The translations under genes and the position numbers were made by a program. Positions 55,767 through 64,000 of a stretch of DNA of 64,000 bases are shown one piece after another (the first letter of the stretch is position 1; each line of letters begins with the position of its first letter). This DNA comes from Siphonodentalium dalli (Eukaryota > Mollusca > Scaphopoda > Gadilida > Siphonodentaliidae): positions 114,252,004-114,316,003 of the forward strand of contig CP136064.1 of NCBI GenBank assembly GCA_032622095.1. The letters run 5' to 3'. The notes beneath the pieces are model-generated. The model was not told the origin of the DNA, ran no database searches, and worked only from the letters and a program-made list of their open reading frames with translations.

Positions 55767-56835
55767 TCATCCACTATTAATGGCATTGAAAAGTATAATA
55801 AATATAAGTTGAGTGAATAGATTGGAGTCCTCCAGTATGTTAGTGAGTGTAGAAAGAGGGAGAATAAACTGATTGCTGATTGCACTCACTCTTGCATCCA
55901 TCAAACATCCTCTATATAATGGCTGCAGACTGTTAGAAAGTGCTCTCTTGTTTCCTCTTCCTCTTTGCACATTAAACAGACAGAACTCTCTTTCTGTTGA
56001 CTGCATGTATAACGCTCTATTTCGCTGCAGTTTGTAGGTTCCTGTCTTGCTGTCTAACAGTCTTGCTTTAATTTCCGCCAAGTTAACGGCATGTACGTTG
56101 TGGTGTACGCTGCTCCATAGATGATGTGGGGAACCAATCTGTACATAATCTGGATTAAAGTACTGCAGTGATGAATTTGACTGCATGTTTTATTTTATCA
56201 TTTCCTCCCACAGCTCAGGAACCTTCTGTTCAGCCAATTCCTTCCAGGTTTTCTCATCGGGTGCAGACAAATTAATGGTAACTCATACACCCACAACGCT
56301 TTCCTGGCCTGCCACGAACCGACTGGACGGATTAGAATCCTTCATTGCAATTTGTCTTTTGGCTATGGAAACTTCTACATAATCTTTATCTTTGTTGTAC
56401 ACGAGGTTACACAGGCGAGACATCATCTTTTTTTTTAGAATAACTGCCTCAATCGGAAGACGGCCAAGTAAGGCATAGACAACATAATTTGTAGTCCTAG
56501 ATGGTAAATATTGTAACTGTTTCAACATTTTTCTCTGATAGATCTCTAGTATGTTGATATCGATTGCATTATACATGACACATTCCACTCCATACAGCAT
56601 TCTCGGCAAAACATACACGTTCCATACATTTATGCAGATACGTGGAGCCAGACCATTTCTTCAGGGCAGGCCAGCACCCATTAGTACACATATAGTCCTA
56701 GGGTGTCTCTGTATTCTGTTGTCGGCATCCAACTTTCCTCCAACATTTCCCTCCGGACCAACATCTGTTATCTTGTTTTCTGCTACAATCGGGTTTTCTT
56801 CCAAGATGAAGGTCTCCAAACGCAGGTATATCTTT
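55767..56835 (-). pseudogene. Non-LTR retrotransposon pol C-terminal remnant
   Basis: Read on the minus strand from 56835 downward, one frame gives 'GNVGGKLDADNRIQRHPRTI', then 'VLMGAG', a stop, and 'INVWNVYVLPRMLYGVE' with 'YQRKMLKQLQYLPSRT'. This is the region just C-terminal to the RT domain in many LINEs (thumb, then the YVLPRxLYGxE and QRxxLxQxQxLP motifs). It continues through 'PDEKTWKELAEQ', a second stop, and 'LAEIKARLLDSKTGTY'. A +1 frame then gives 'CLMCKEEEETREHFLTVC', a C-x2-C...H-x4-C zinc knuckle near the C-terminus. At least three in-frame stops and one frameshift make it a pseudogene. The RT catalytic core is missing. Confidence 0.85.
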
Positions 56836-56938
56836 AATGTTTAGCGATAACACAGCATATTTAATTGAGATGAGGATTCATTTTCCCATTTCACTCTTGA
56901 CGTCATGTCCTTGTATATCTATTATATATTTTGAAAGA

Positions 56939-56939
<1 letters not shown>

Positions 56940-56972
<33 letters not shown>

Positions 56973-57200
56973 AGTAATCGATGGACTCGAAAATGACCCA
57001 GCCGATTTCGATGAAACTTGGTATGTGGGTGTATTTTCGGCCGGGGACGAACATAGGCCTATTGATTTTCAGATCCGAGATCAACTTTTCACGTGCCGAG
57101 GTCAAATCTGTTTTTACGCCGTTTTGCGCTAATATATTTAAGTTCGGTGCTCACAAATCGATTCGATATAGCGCGAATAATAAATTGCCAGTCATATAAT
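56940..57200 (+). repeat. (TG)n microsatellite with attached repeat
   Basis: (TG)15 at 56941-56970 is followed by 'atcgatggactcgaaaatgac', 'gatttcgatgaaacttggtatg' and 'gggacgaacataggcc'. This resembles a microsatellite-initiated repeat unit with the 'aaacttggtatg' core style. Confidence 0.75.
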
Positions 57201-57379
57201 TTGCACGGTTAGAATCTGTGGCATTTCATCTTTCCAATGATGTATCACACGCCTGTGTACGTTTAAAGTTTCTACCTTAATTATCGGGAAGAACGCGTGA
57301 CCATGCTTCGCTCATCGAAAATCATTGCGTAAATATATTACGCGATCAACATATCTTGACGTGATCGCGTTAACTCTTA

Positions 57380-57965
57380 ATAGTAGGGCGGCTCCGTGTC
57401 AAAAAAAGGGTGAATCGTGCATTTTAAGGTAAAAGCAACAAACTTTGTATACAACATCCTGAGGTGATATCTTGTGGATTTGGATATCATGCCAAGCTAG
57501 GGAAAGCCCATGGTTGCCATAGTAACCACCGAAAAACATAGCCGCCAAAAATGCCAAATTGTGCGATTTTGGTGCCCCTCTCCCTGCACTGCACCCCTGA
57601 CTCAAATAGCGCCACTGTTGCCATCTTGAAAGCACACGATTAGATTCCTCGTTTCATAGAGAAGAATGTGTATCAACTTTGGGGAAATCGGCGCTAAACA
57701 GGTTTATTAATTATTGTGCACCTCTCCCCTTCCATGCATCCCTGACTCAAATGGCGCCACTATTGACGTCTGTAAACCACACCATTAGATTCCTCATGGA
57801 GATGATTATGTATAAGTTTGGTGGAAATCGGCGACAATTTTCTGCCCTTCTCCCCTTTTATGCCCCTGACAACAACAGCGTCACTTTAGAAAATTCTAAC
57901 CCGCACTATCTTATCCATTATCTTTCTTGTAAAAAAAAGTACAAAAATAGACCTCTCTATTGTTA
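57380..57965 (+). repeat. 165-bp 'tttggtggaaat' units, third block
   Basis: It opens with 'gtgaatcgtgcattttaagg', also seen at 62985, then 'ccctgactcaaatagcgccac', 'gcacacgattagattcctcg' and 'tttggtggaaatcggcg', as in the 39-kb block. An (AT)n run at 58007-58035 lies just after. Confidence 0.75.
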
Positions 57966-58329
57966 CCGATATGGTCCCTGTAAATTGTTATGGAACAGAC
58001 ATTGGCAAATATATATATATATAGTTATATATATGGTCCAAGAATAACATGATACATCATAGTGTCAAGGGAGACAACCCAGCTTTACACAACGTCATTT
58101 CCTGGGCGCATTTATGAAGTGATCAACGTAGAAATCTTCCTTCCGGGTTCGGCGTATTCTGTTTGCTGAGATCAGTTTTGGAATGGGAAGATCGAATATT
58201 GATTCTTTCCACATTCATCCAAATGTTCACTCAGTGAAATTTTGCGATATTCTGGATGATTTATCTCGAACACCAACTGTATATACACGCAAAAGAAATT
58301 TTCCCGACTAACATCAGTGACCATATTAT

Positions 58330-58631
58330 CCACACCTGGGCACTCGGATATACGCGGAATTCTGTTCTTTAATTGCCTGTTGGATTGTGGGACTTTTATG
58401 AATTTTGCTTAATCCGTAAGAGCTGCATTTCATCTCAAATTGTGTGAGATATTCGGCTTCTTTATCAGTTAGGCATTTAGAGAACTTTGTGACAAACTTC
58501 TCGTCATTTGTAGGAAGTGTCTTGTAAAAACGATCGTCCAAGAGTGTATCTTCCGATTTGTTGGCATAGTCGGTCGCTTCCATAATCACCAGTGCACCTC
58601 CTTTTTCTGCTTTTTTACAAACAATAGTGTT
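58330..58631 (-). pseudogene. Penelope-like retroelement RT N-terminal remnant
   Basis: On the minus strand the frame reads 'KAEKGGALVIMEATDYANKS', 'DDRFYKTLPTNDEKF', 'CLTDKEAEYLT' and 'YGLSKIHKSPTIQQAIKEQN'. The K-G-G-A-x-V-I-M block, the 'FYKTL' block and the '(L)xKIHK' block in this order are hallmarks of the N-terminal RT region of Penelope-like elements. Roughly 100 codons survive, open through the fragment. The catalytic YxDD core and the GIY-YIG endonuclease are absent. The 91 codons upstream in the same open frame come from the tandem repeat at 58640-59150 and are not part of the protein. Confidence 0.8.
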
Positions 58632-58639
58632 GTCAGAAC

Positions 58640-59150
58640 AAAGGCGATTTTTTGAACAGCTGGATGGGCGTATGTGACCCAGTTTGTGATTTCTAGATGG
58701 ACTGGTGGCAGCACAATAATACACAAGGATAGCCCCGTTGCTGCTGTGATTATGCATACATATTGGAATTTGGCAACGAGAAATTGTTAATTTCCTCCAC
58801 GCACGACTTACACCCAATTTTTGAACAGCTGGACAGGTTAATTGTGACCTATTTTTTTTTATTTTGAGATGAACTAGTAGCGGCACAAAACGAATCCAGA
58901 ACAATAGCCTCGTGGCTGCTATGGTTATGCCTACGCATGCGATTTAGCAACGAAAACTGACCTTTTTTCATTATGTTGACCCCATGCACGACTTACGCCC
59001 AATTTTGAACAACTGGACGAGCGTATGTGACCTGGTTTGTGATTTCTAGATGGACTAGTCGCGGCACAAGAAGAATCCAGAAAGGATGGTACCGTAGCTG
59101 CTGTGATTATGCATACATACTTGTGGGCGATTCAGTAACGATTGTTATCA
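58640..59150. repeat. Three tandem units of about 170-184 bp
   Basis: 'ttgaacagctggatgggcg', 'tatgtgacc', 'tttgtgatttctagatggactagt', 'gattatgcatacat' and 'gcacgacttacgccc' recur, with anchors at about 58652, 58821 and 59005. It shares 'ccatgcacgactt' with the 60.7-61.4 kb array. Confidence 0.85.
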
Positions 59151-59159
59151 TATTATGAT

Positions 59160-59805
59160 AACTGGGAACTAGAAACTGGGGTTGGTCTGGGAACTAGTAA
59201 CGGAATTCATGGAACTTGTGTAAGGGCAGATATGAAGCTACTCACAAACTCACAAACAACCTTCAACGGCATTACAGCACAATAAATTGGGTTGATACAG
59301 TGCAATGCTAATATTGGTGAATCTGTGTTTAAAAAAAAATAAGAATTAAAAGATTATTTAGCTGGTTTTGAATGAGATGATATATACCGTACCACGGTGC
59401 CACAAACCAATGCAAACTGTATGTACTCTATATATGTAGACATCAGAGGCTACATATGTGAAGCTGTACCTCCCTGGTGTTACTTGTAACAATCTTAGTC
59501 GACGAATCTTAATGCGCATGGAATTATACCTGCTAAGTTAATGGCACCTAATCGTATCGTTGTCTCCTAAAATTTTGTGGACCGAACAATGAAGAGCAAT
59601 TTTTTGATAATTCATGTTTCCGATGGGTGGGGAAAGTAGTGTGGGGACCGTGGATATAATCTAGGAATCTGGTACTGATATATACGGCGCGGCAATGCCG
59701 ATAGTTGTGTGGTTTAGAATAATTCAAGTGTCAGATGGGTGGTAGAGTTGGATTGTCTTCATCTAGAAATGATACACTGATATGACCGTCGCAAATCATA
59801 TTAAA
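59160..59805. other. No supported gene
   Basis: A 'gggaactagaaactgggg' stretch at the left recalls the 45.5-kb repeat. Nothing else is recognised. Confidence 0.4.
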
Positions 59806-59814
59806 TAAAACTTG

Positions 59815-60215
59815 AGGTCGACCGACCACAATGTCCCTGGATACGGTGGCTAACTGAAGGATTGGATATGTCCGGAATAAATGTCATCATCCGGAAGCCT
59901 CAATGTTGAAAATCAAGAAAATTCGTCAAACTAGGGGCCATAATTGCGGTAGAAAAGATCGGATAAGTCTGGTTTTCGAACTCGTCCAAGATATTTTTTA
60001 AAACAGCTCTTACGCAAAACATTGTTAAAATCGGTTAATATTTGTTCAAGTTATTGCGCTAACGAGCTAGAAAAGTCGGTACAAATGACAAGAACTCGAC
60101 AAAAATGGTTCCAACCAAACTCAGAATTGCAGGTTCCAACGATGTTTAATATCTGTGCCAAATTAAAACAAAAATGACTGGAAAATGACGGAATATGTAC
60201 ACAGTGTAAACAAGA
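59815..60215 (-). mobile_element. Helentron/pearl-like element fragment, reverse
   Basis: On the minus strand, 'cgctaacgag', 'ggggccataatt' (near 'gagttatggccc') and 'ttcgaactcgtccaagat' match the 161-bp core of the 10.3-kb element in reverse. 'ggtcgaccgacc' at 59818 matches the 3' hairpin phrase of the 14.3-kb element ('ggtcggccgacc'). The 5' head is not visible. Confidence 0.55.
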
Positions 60216-60719
60216 AGTCAAGACTATCACCGTATAATCAACTTGTTTTATAGTATTAGTGTATACTTAATGCAGATATAAACAAATAAAAATACCGTAT
60301 ACATGAAGATGTTGTCCGTGTGGGATGAGGTGTGTTGACAATTAATTTGGAAATGCCGCGCCACCTCATACATGTACTATAGGCTATAGTCCCGGCTTTG
60401 GCCAATGGGTCGATAGTCGGTGTGACTATACAGAGCGTTTGGGATTTAAAGTGGGTTTCGCTGATCTGGTATACCTGCCAGTATCTTGGGTTCTGGGACT
60501 TCTCTTCCCGATATCGTGACGTCGTATCGTTTATACCACTATATAGACATGGCAGAAAATCGCCACCATCTGCTCCTCTGGTATTTAAACAATTAAATCG
60601 ACAATATGGATAGAGAAACCCCAGATCCATCAGGACCTAAAACTCATACGTATTTTCAACAACAGACTGGGAGATGTTACAAAAAAACAAAGAAATGTTT
60701 TTGAAAACAGTTTCGCAGC

Positions 60720-61440
60720 CCATAAACATGATTACGTAGCTAGAAGCATGGCGGCCTCCCGGGAATCCTTGCATTTTCATGCGGTGTCACTCGGTGGGCG
60801 TCCATGGGACAGGGACGCAACCATATAACCCCTTCCAAATGTTCTATAATTGGGCTGAAGTCGTGCACGGAGCTCAACATTGCAATTGTTGTTGCTAAAT
60901 CGGCTGCGTGGCCAGAACCATTGCAGTCACAAGGGAATCCTTCCGTGTATATATGGTCGTGCCCATGTCATATATAAGATGCCCGCTCGGTGGCACCGCA
61001 CGGAAATGCCAGGATTCCAGGGTGGCCGCCATGGTTCTGGCTACGCAGCCGATTTAGTAACAAAACGTGCTATTTGGTCTCCATGCACGACTTCAGACCA
61101 ATTTTCGAATATTTTGAAGGGGCTATATAGTCACGTCCCTGTCACATAGATGCCCGCTGGATGGCACCGCACGAAAATGCAAGAATTCCCGGGTGGCCGC
61201 CATGGATCTGGCTACGCAGCCGATTTAGTATCAAAAGGGGCTATTTTGACACTCCATGCACGACTTCAGCCCTATTTTCGAAAATATGGAACGGGTTATA
61301 TGGTTTGCCTCCCTGTCCTGTGCGGCACGCACGAGAATTCAAGGATTCCCTTGTGACTGCCATGGTGCTTGCCACGCAGCCGATTTAGCAACAAAAAGTG
61401 CAATGTTGAGGTCCATGCACGATACATATATCATATTTTT
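60720..61440. repeat. Tandem and inverted units of about 171 bp
   Basis: 'gatgcccgctgg', 'ggcaccgcacg', 'aaatgcaagaattcccgggtgg', 'gctacgcagccgatttag' and 'ccatgcacgacttc' recur at about 60978, 61149 and 61320. The first unit (60740-60870) is inverted relative to the rest. Confidence 0.8.
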
Positions 61441-61504
61441 ATCAAGGTAAAATGATCACGAAACTGTTGGGGTTAAACAAAATTAATAATGATTTCCATA
61501 TTAC

Positions 61505-62400
61505 TACGGGACATTTACTAGGGTTGGGGCAACTGTTCAAAAACTGGTTCCTTGTATACTTTTTTAATAGAAGCATGGCATGCATATTTTCAACATCGGA
61601 AGGGTTGTGATAAAAAAAAGCTGCACTCTATTCCAATGTTTTATTGTCACGTGATCTCCAAATCCAAGATGGCTGCCGTCTTAAGCAAAAATCAGGATAT
61701 TTTCGAGGATTTTTGTGCATGTTTTTGACCAAATCTACCCCAAATAGCCGCCATATATCCCCAAATCATCCGGTTCACTTGCCTTTATTGTTTACTGGTT
61801 CAGTCGAAACAGCAGATGTGCTCAGGAAGGTTGGAGTTAACATTGCGGGTTGTTTAACTCAGATAAAATATAGATTTATAACATTGTACGCAAGACCCGA
61901 TATAGTTGAAAACTGTCATTGTTCATTTTGCCGTTAGAGCTGTATGGCTAGTTAACCTTCATCAATTTTGTTCTATCTCTAACTCTATGGTTAATTGACA
62001 TTCATCAAACACCTTAAAGACAATACAAGGAATGAAATAGATTTCACTATGATGTTGGTGTGATTTAATGTGGTTTTATGTCACGTGACCTCTATGGTTG
62101 TCAGATAAAATATAGATTTATAACATTGTACACAAGACCCGATGTAGTTGAAAACGGTCATTGTTCATTTTGCCGCTAGAGCTGTATGGCTCGTTAACCT
62201 TAATAAATTTTGTTCTATCTCTAACTCTATGGTTAATTAACATTCATCAAACACCTTAAAGACAATACAAGGAATGAAATAGAGTTCACTAGTGTGGGGG
62301 CAACTGTTCAAAAACTGGTTCCTTGTATACTTTTCTTAGTAGCAGCATGGCATGTGCATTTTCAGCATCAGGATGGGTTGTGCTAAATAATTGGACTCTA
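61505..62400. repeat. Mirror-ordered duplication A-B ... B-A
   Basis: Segment A ('caactgttcaaaaactggttcc') is at about 61512 and 62303. Segment B ('cagataaaatatagatttat' through 'caatacaaggaatgaaatag') is at about 61858-62041 and 62100-62282. The order is A, spacer, B, short spacer, B, A, all in the same strand orientation. The 97-codon frame at 61644-61937 ends inside B and is not recognised. Confidence 0.85.
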
Positions 62401-62439
62401 TTCAAATTTCCAATGTCAATCGACTAATCTAATGTACAG

Positions 62440-62960
62440 CATAAGAAACTCATCTGACATCCAAGTATTAAGAATAAAGTTATTCACCACCCCGCCAACC
62501 CACCAACCAATACATAATTTCAGATCGCAGATTTTTATTCGCAATTCGACTTCCAGTTCTATGAAATGATTGTTTATTAATGAAGGATCGTCTAATCAAA
62601 TACAAAAAGTTAGAAACTTATCAACGTCGGAGTTTAAAGACTAATGTTATTCGCCACCCCAAGTTTGAAGAATAAAGTTATTCGCCACCCCCACCCAATT
62701 CAGATCGAAGATTTTTGTTCGCAATTCCAGTTCTAAAAATGATTGTTTTTGATTGAAGGATTATCTAATCTTATGCACAAAATAACAAACTCATATGACA
62801 TCCAAGTATTGAGAATAAAGTTATTCGATACCACCCCCCCCCCAGCCCACACCCAACCATCTTACATAATTTCTTGTCGCAGATTTTTGTTCGTAATTCC
62901 ACTTCCAGTTCTATAAAATGATTGTTTATGATTGAAGGCGTCTAATCTAAAGCACAAATA
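62440..62960 (+). repeat. Three tandem units of about 145-200 bp
   Basis: 'agaataaagttattc', 'ccaccc', 'cagatttttgttcgcaattcc' and 'atgattgttt...gaagg' recur from about 62471, 62669 and 62812. A poly-C run marks 62835-62843. Confidence 0.85.
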
Positions 62961-63115
62961 GTGGGGCGGATAGATGACAAAATCGTGCATTTTATGGTAA
63001 AAGCACCAAACTTGACACGCATGTACTACATACAAAAATAAGACATTTTGGACAGCACACTACATGTATTTGGTGGTTTGATTGTGTTATTCAATTGTCA
63101 TTTATACTCCAAGGA

Positions 63116-63214
63116 ATGTACTATTTTAACCTACATGCATGGACTGTAGTTATATTTGTTGTTGGTCTTCTCTTTGGCTGTTTTCATTTCATAGTCAGTG
63201 ATGGTGATATGTGA
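63116..63214 (+). CDS. Small ORF with hydrophobic segment (doubtful)
   Basis: A 32-codon frame, starting MYYFNLHAWTVVIFVVGLLF, contains a single hydrophobic stretch that could span a membrane. It ends in TGA at 63212-63214. A possible splice partner downstream on the + strand (acceptor 'gtgtgcag' at 63385, frame open from 63386 to TAA 63524-63526) does not join in frame with the obvious donors. It may be chance. Confidence 0.12.
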   Translation: MYYFNLHAWTVVIFVVGLLFGCFHFIVSDGDM

Positions 63215-63432
63215 AACTCAATGTTGCTCATCTCTTACGATCCAGAACAAATCATTTAGATCAAATGTATTGCTGTCCCGATTTAAGCAAAACATGCGTC
63301 TATGTCTTAGTGCAATTTATTGTATCAAATAATTAATATCATGTCATGCCATGTCCCATCCAATTATTTCAATCCGTGTGTGCAGGTTTATACACTGAAA
63401 ATGTATTTTGAAGATTTAAAATCGGATGGTGG

Positions 63433-63836
63433 TCATGTCATTCCCATGTATGGATTTAGTCTTGGAGAGATCAACAGGAAGTTATCGACAAATATAACTG
63501 CACTGTGGTTCCCCGTCTGCATTTAAATCGTCAACACACCTCTGTAACTGGCTGAACCGGTTTTCATTGTTTTCAAAAATAAAAACACGTTCGATACTAA
63601 GTCCCCGGAAGACTGCTAATTTCTGAAGTTGTCATATATTACAATCTTACCCCAACAGCGTGAATAACCGTGACAATTGTGTCATCAAGAACAAAAACAC
63701 ATTGGAGGGGGCCAGTCTTCGATTTTGTATTGGTTATGGCACAGTATGGTGTGGACGGCTGTTTCCTAAGTGTTGCAAGTGACACGTTAACGGCTACTCT
63801 TTTGGCGGCGATCAGTAGACACAAAACAATAAACAA
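63433..63836 (-). CDS. Candidate two-exon small secreted or membrane protein
   Basis: From ATG at 63836 (minus strand) 62 codons run to a good donor GGG|GTAAGA (63651/63650). The N-terminus MFIVLCLLIAAKRVAV is hydrophobic and could be a signal peptide, followed by two cysteines ('YCAIT', 'LQCVFV'). A possible acceptor 'aaatgcag' at 63517 continues in phase 0 with 'TGNHSAVIFVDNFLLI' and reaches TGA at 63433, giving 89 residues after a 134-nt intron. 'tttatatagac' about 110 bases upstream of the ATG could be a TATA-like element. No family is recognised, and the opposite strand is also open over parts of this segment, so strand choice is uncertain. Confidence 0.22.
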
Positions 63837-64000
63837 ATGTGTTCGTTACAACTTGTTCTATCTAGTTACTTAACCCACAACAGCGGTTCTGTGGTTAGGA
63901 CGAAAAGTTGCGAACGGACGGATAGATAGACAGATCTCATAATATGTCTATATAAACATACATGTAAATTGTAAACACACCAACTTTTGTCTTTTCGGGT

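Noticed and set aside
58632-58904. N-terminal 91 codons of the 192-codon minus-strand ORF as part of the Penelope protein
   Set aside because: The DNA is part of the 170-184-bp tandem array at 58640-59150, so the frame runs from repeat into retroelement by chance.

Overview
The window looks like nuclear DNA from an AT-rich animal genome, most likely a marine mollusc and probably a bivalve. The evidence for eukaryotic origin is spliced coding exons with GT/AG junctions. The evidence for a mollusc is indirect: abundant repeats built from a short 5' hairpin, a (GTCC/GTCT)n tract and a tandem core carrying 'gagttatggccctt'-type motifs, plus many TTAA-flanked MITEs. No exact species can be named from the sequence alone. 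There are no bacterial operons, rRNA or tRNA genes, or CRISPR arrays.

Only one cellular gene is recognised with confidence: the 3' end of a CDK11 (PITSLRE) kinase gene on the + strand, with its penultimate exon at 21249-21441 and its last coding exon at 27445-27540. The 6.0-kb intron between them holds several MITEs. No upstream CDK11 exon was recognised in the first 21 kb. Weaker gene candidates are a membrane-anchor exon at 48651-48839 and a possible two-exon minus-strand secreted-peptide gene at 63433-63836. Decayed coding remnants are a non-LTR retrotransposon RT region (40150-40740, minus), a non-LTR C-terminal region (55767-56835, minus), a Penelope-like RT N-terminal part (58330-58631, minus), a THAP-like fragment (32511-32786, plus) and an unassigned broken ORF (35843-36212, plus).

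Nearly everything else is transposon-derived. 1-8.7 kb is a giant inverted repeat whose left arm was hit by a Helentron/pearl-like element (1057-3109, itself hit by a TTAA MITE) and by a 1.6-kb TTAA-flanked element (3125-4750). Its two arms flank a GT-rich minisatellite (5.8-7.3 kb). 9-20 kb holds two further hairpin-plus-tandem-core elements, TTAA MITEs and a foldback. 20.5-29.8 kb is the CDK11 locus with foldbacks, hAT-type elements bearing 8-bp target duplications, and TTAA MITEs that may supply the CDK11 polyadenylation signal. 30.2-31.5 kb is a stack of four TTAA elements, some sharing one TTAA. 36.6-40 kb and 41.3-42.5 kb are large tandem arrays. 46.0-48.5 kb is a 2,477-bp element with 153-bp terminal inverted repeats and a 6-bp target duplication. 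56-63 kb is more retroelement remnants and tandem arrays.

The most unusual structure is a 69-bp near-perfect palindrome shared by at least three TTAA MITE families that otherwise have different terminal inverted repeats, as if a hairpin module had moved between transposon ends. All positions were read by eye. Boundaries given to the base are those where target duplications or empty-site paralogs fix them; the rest are approximate.
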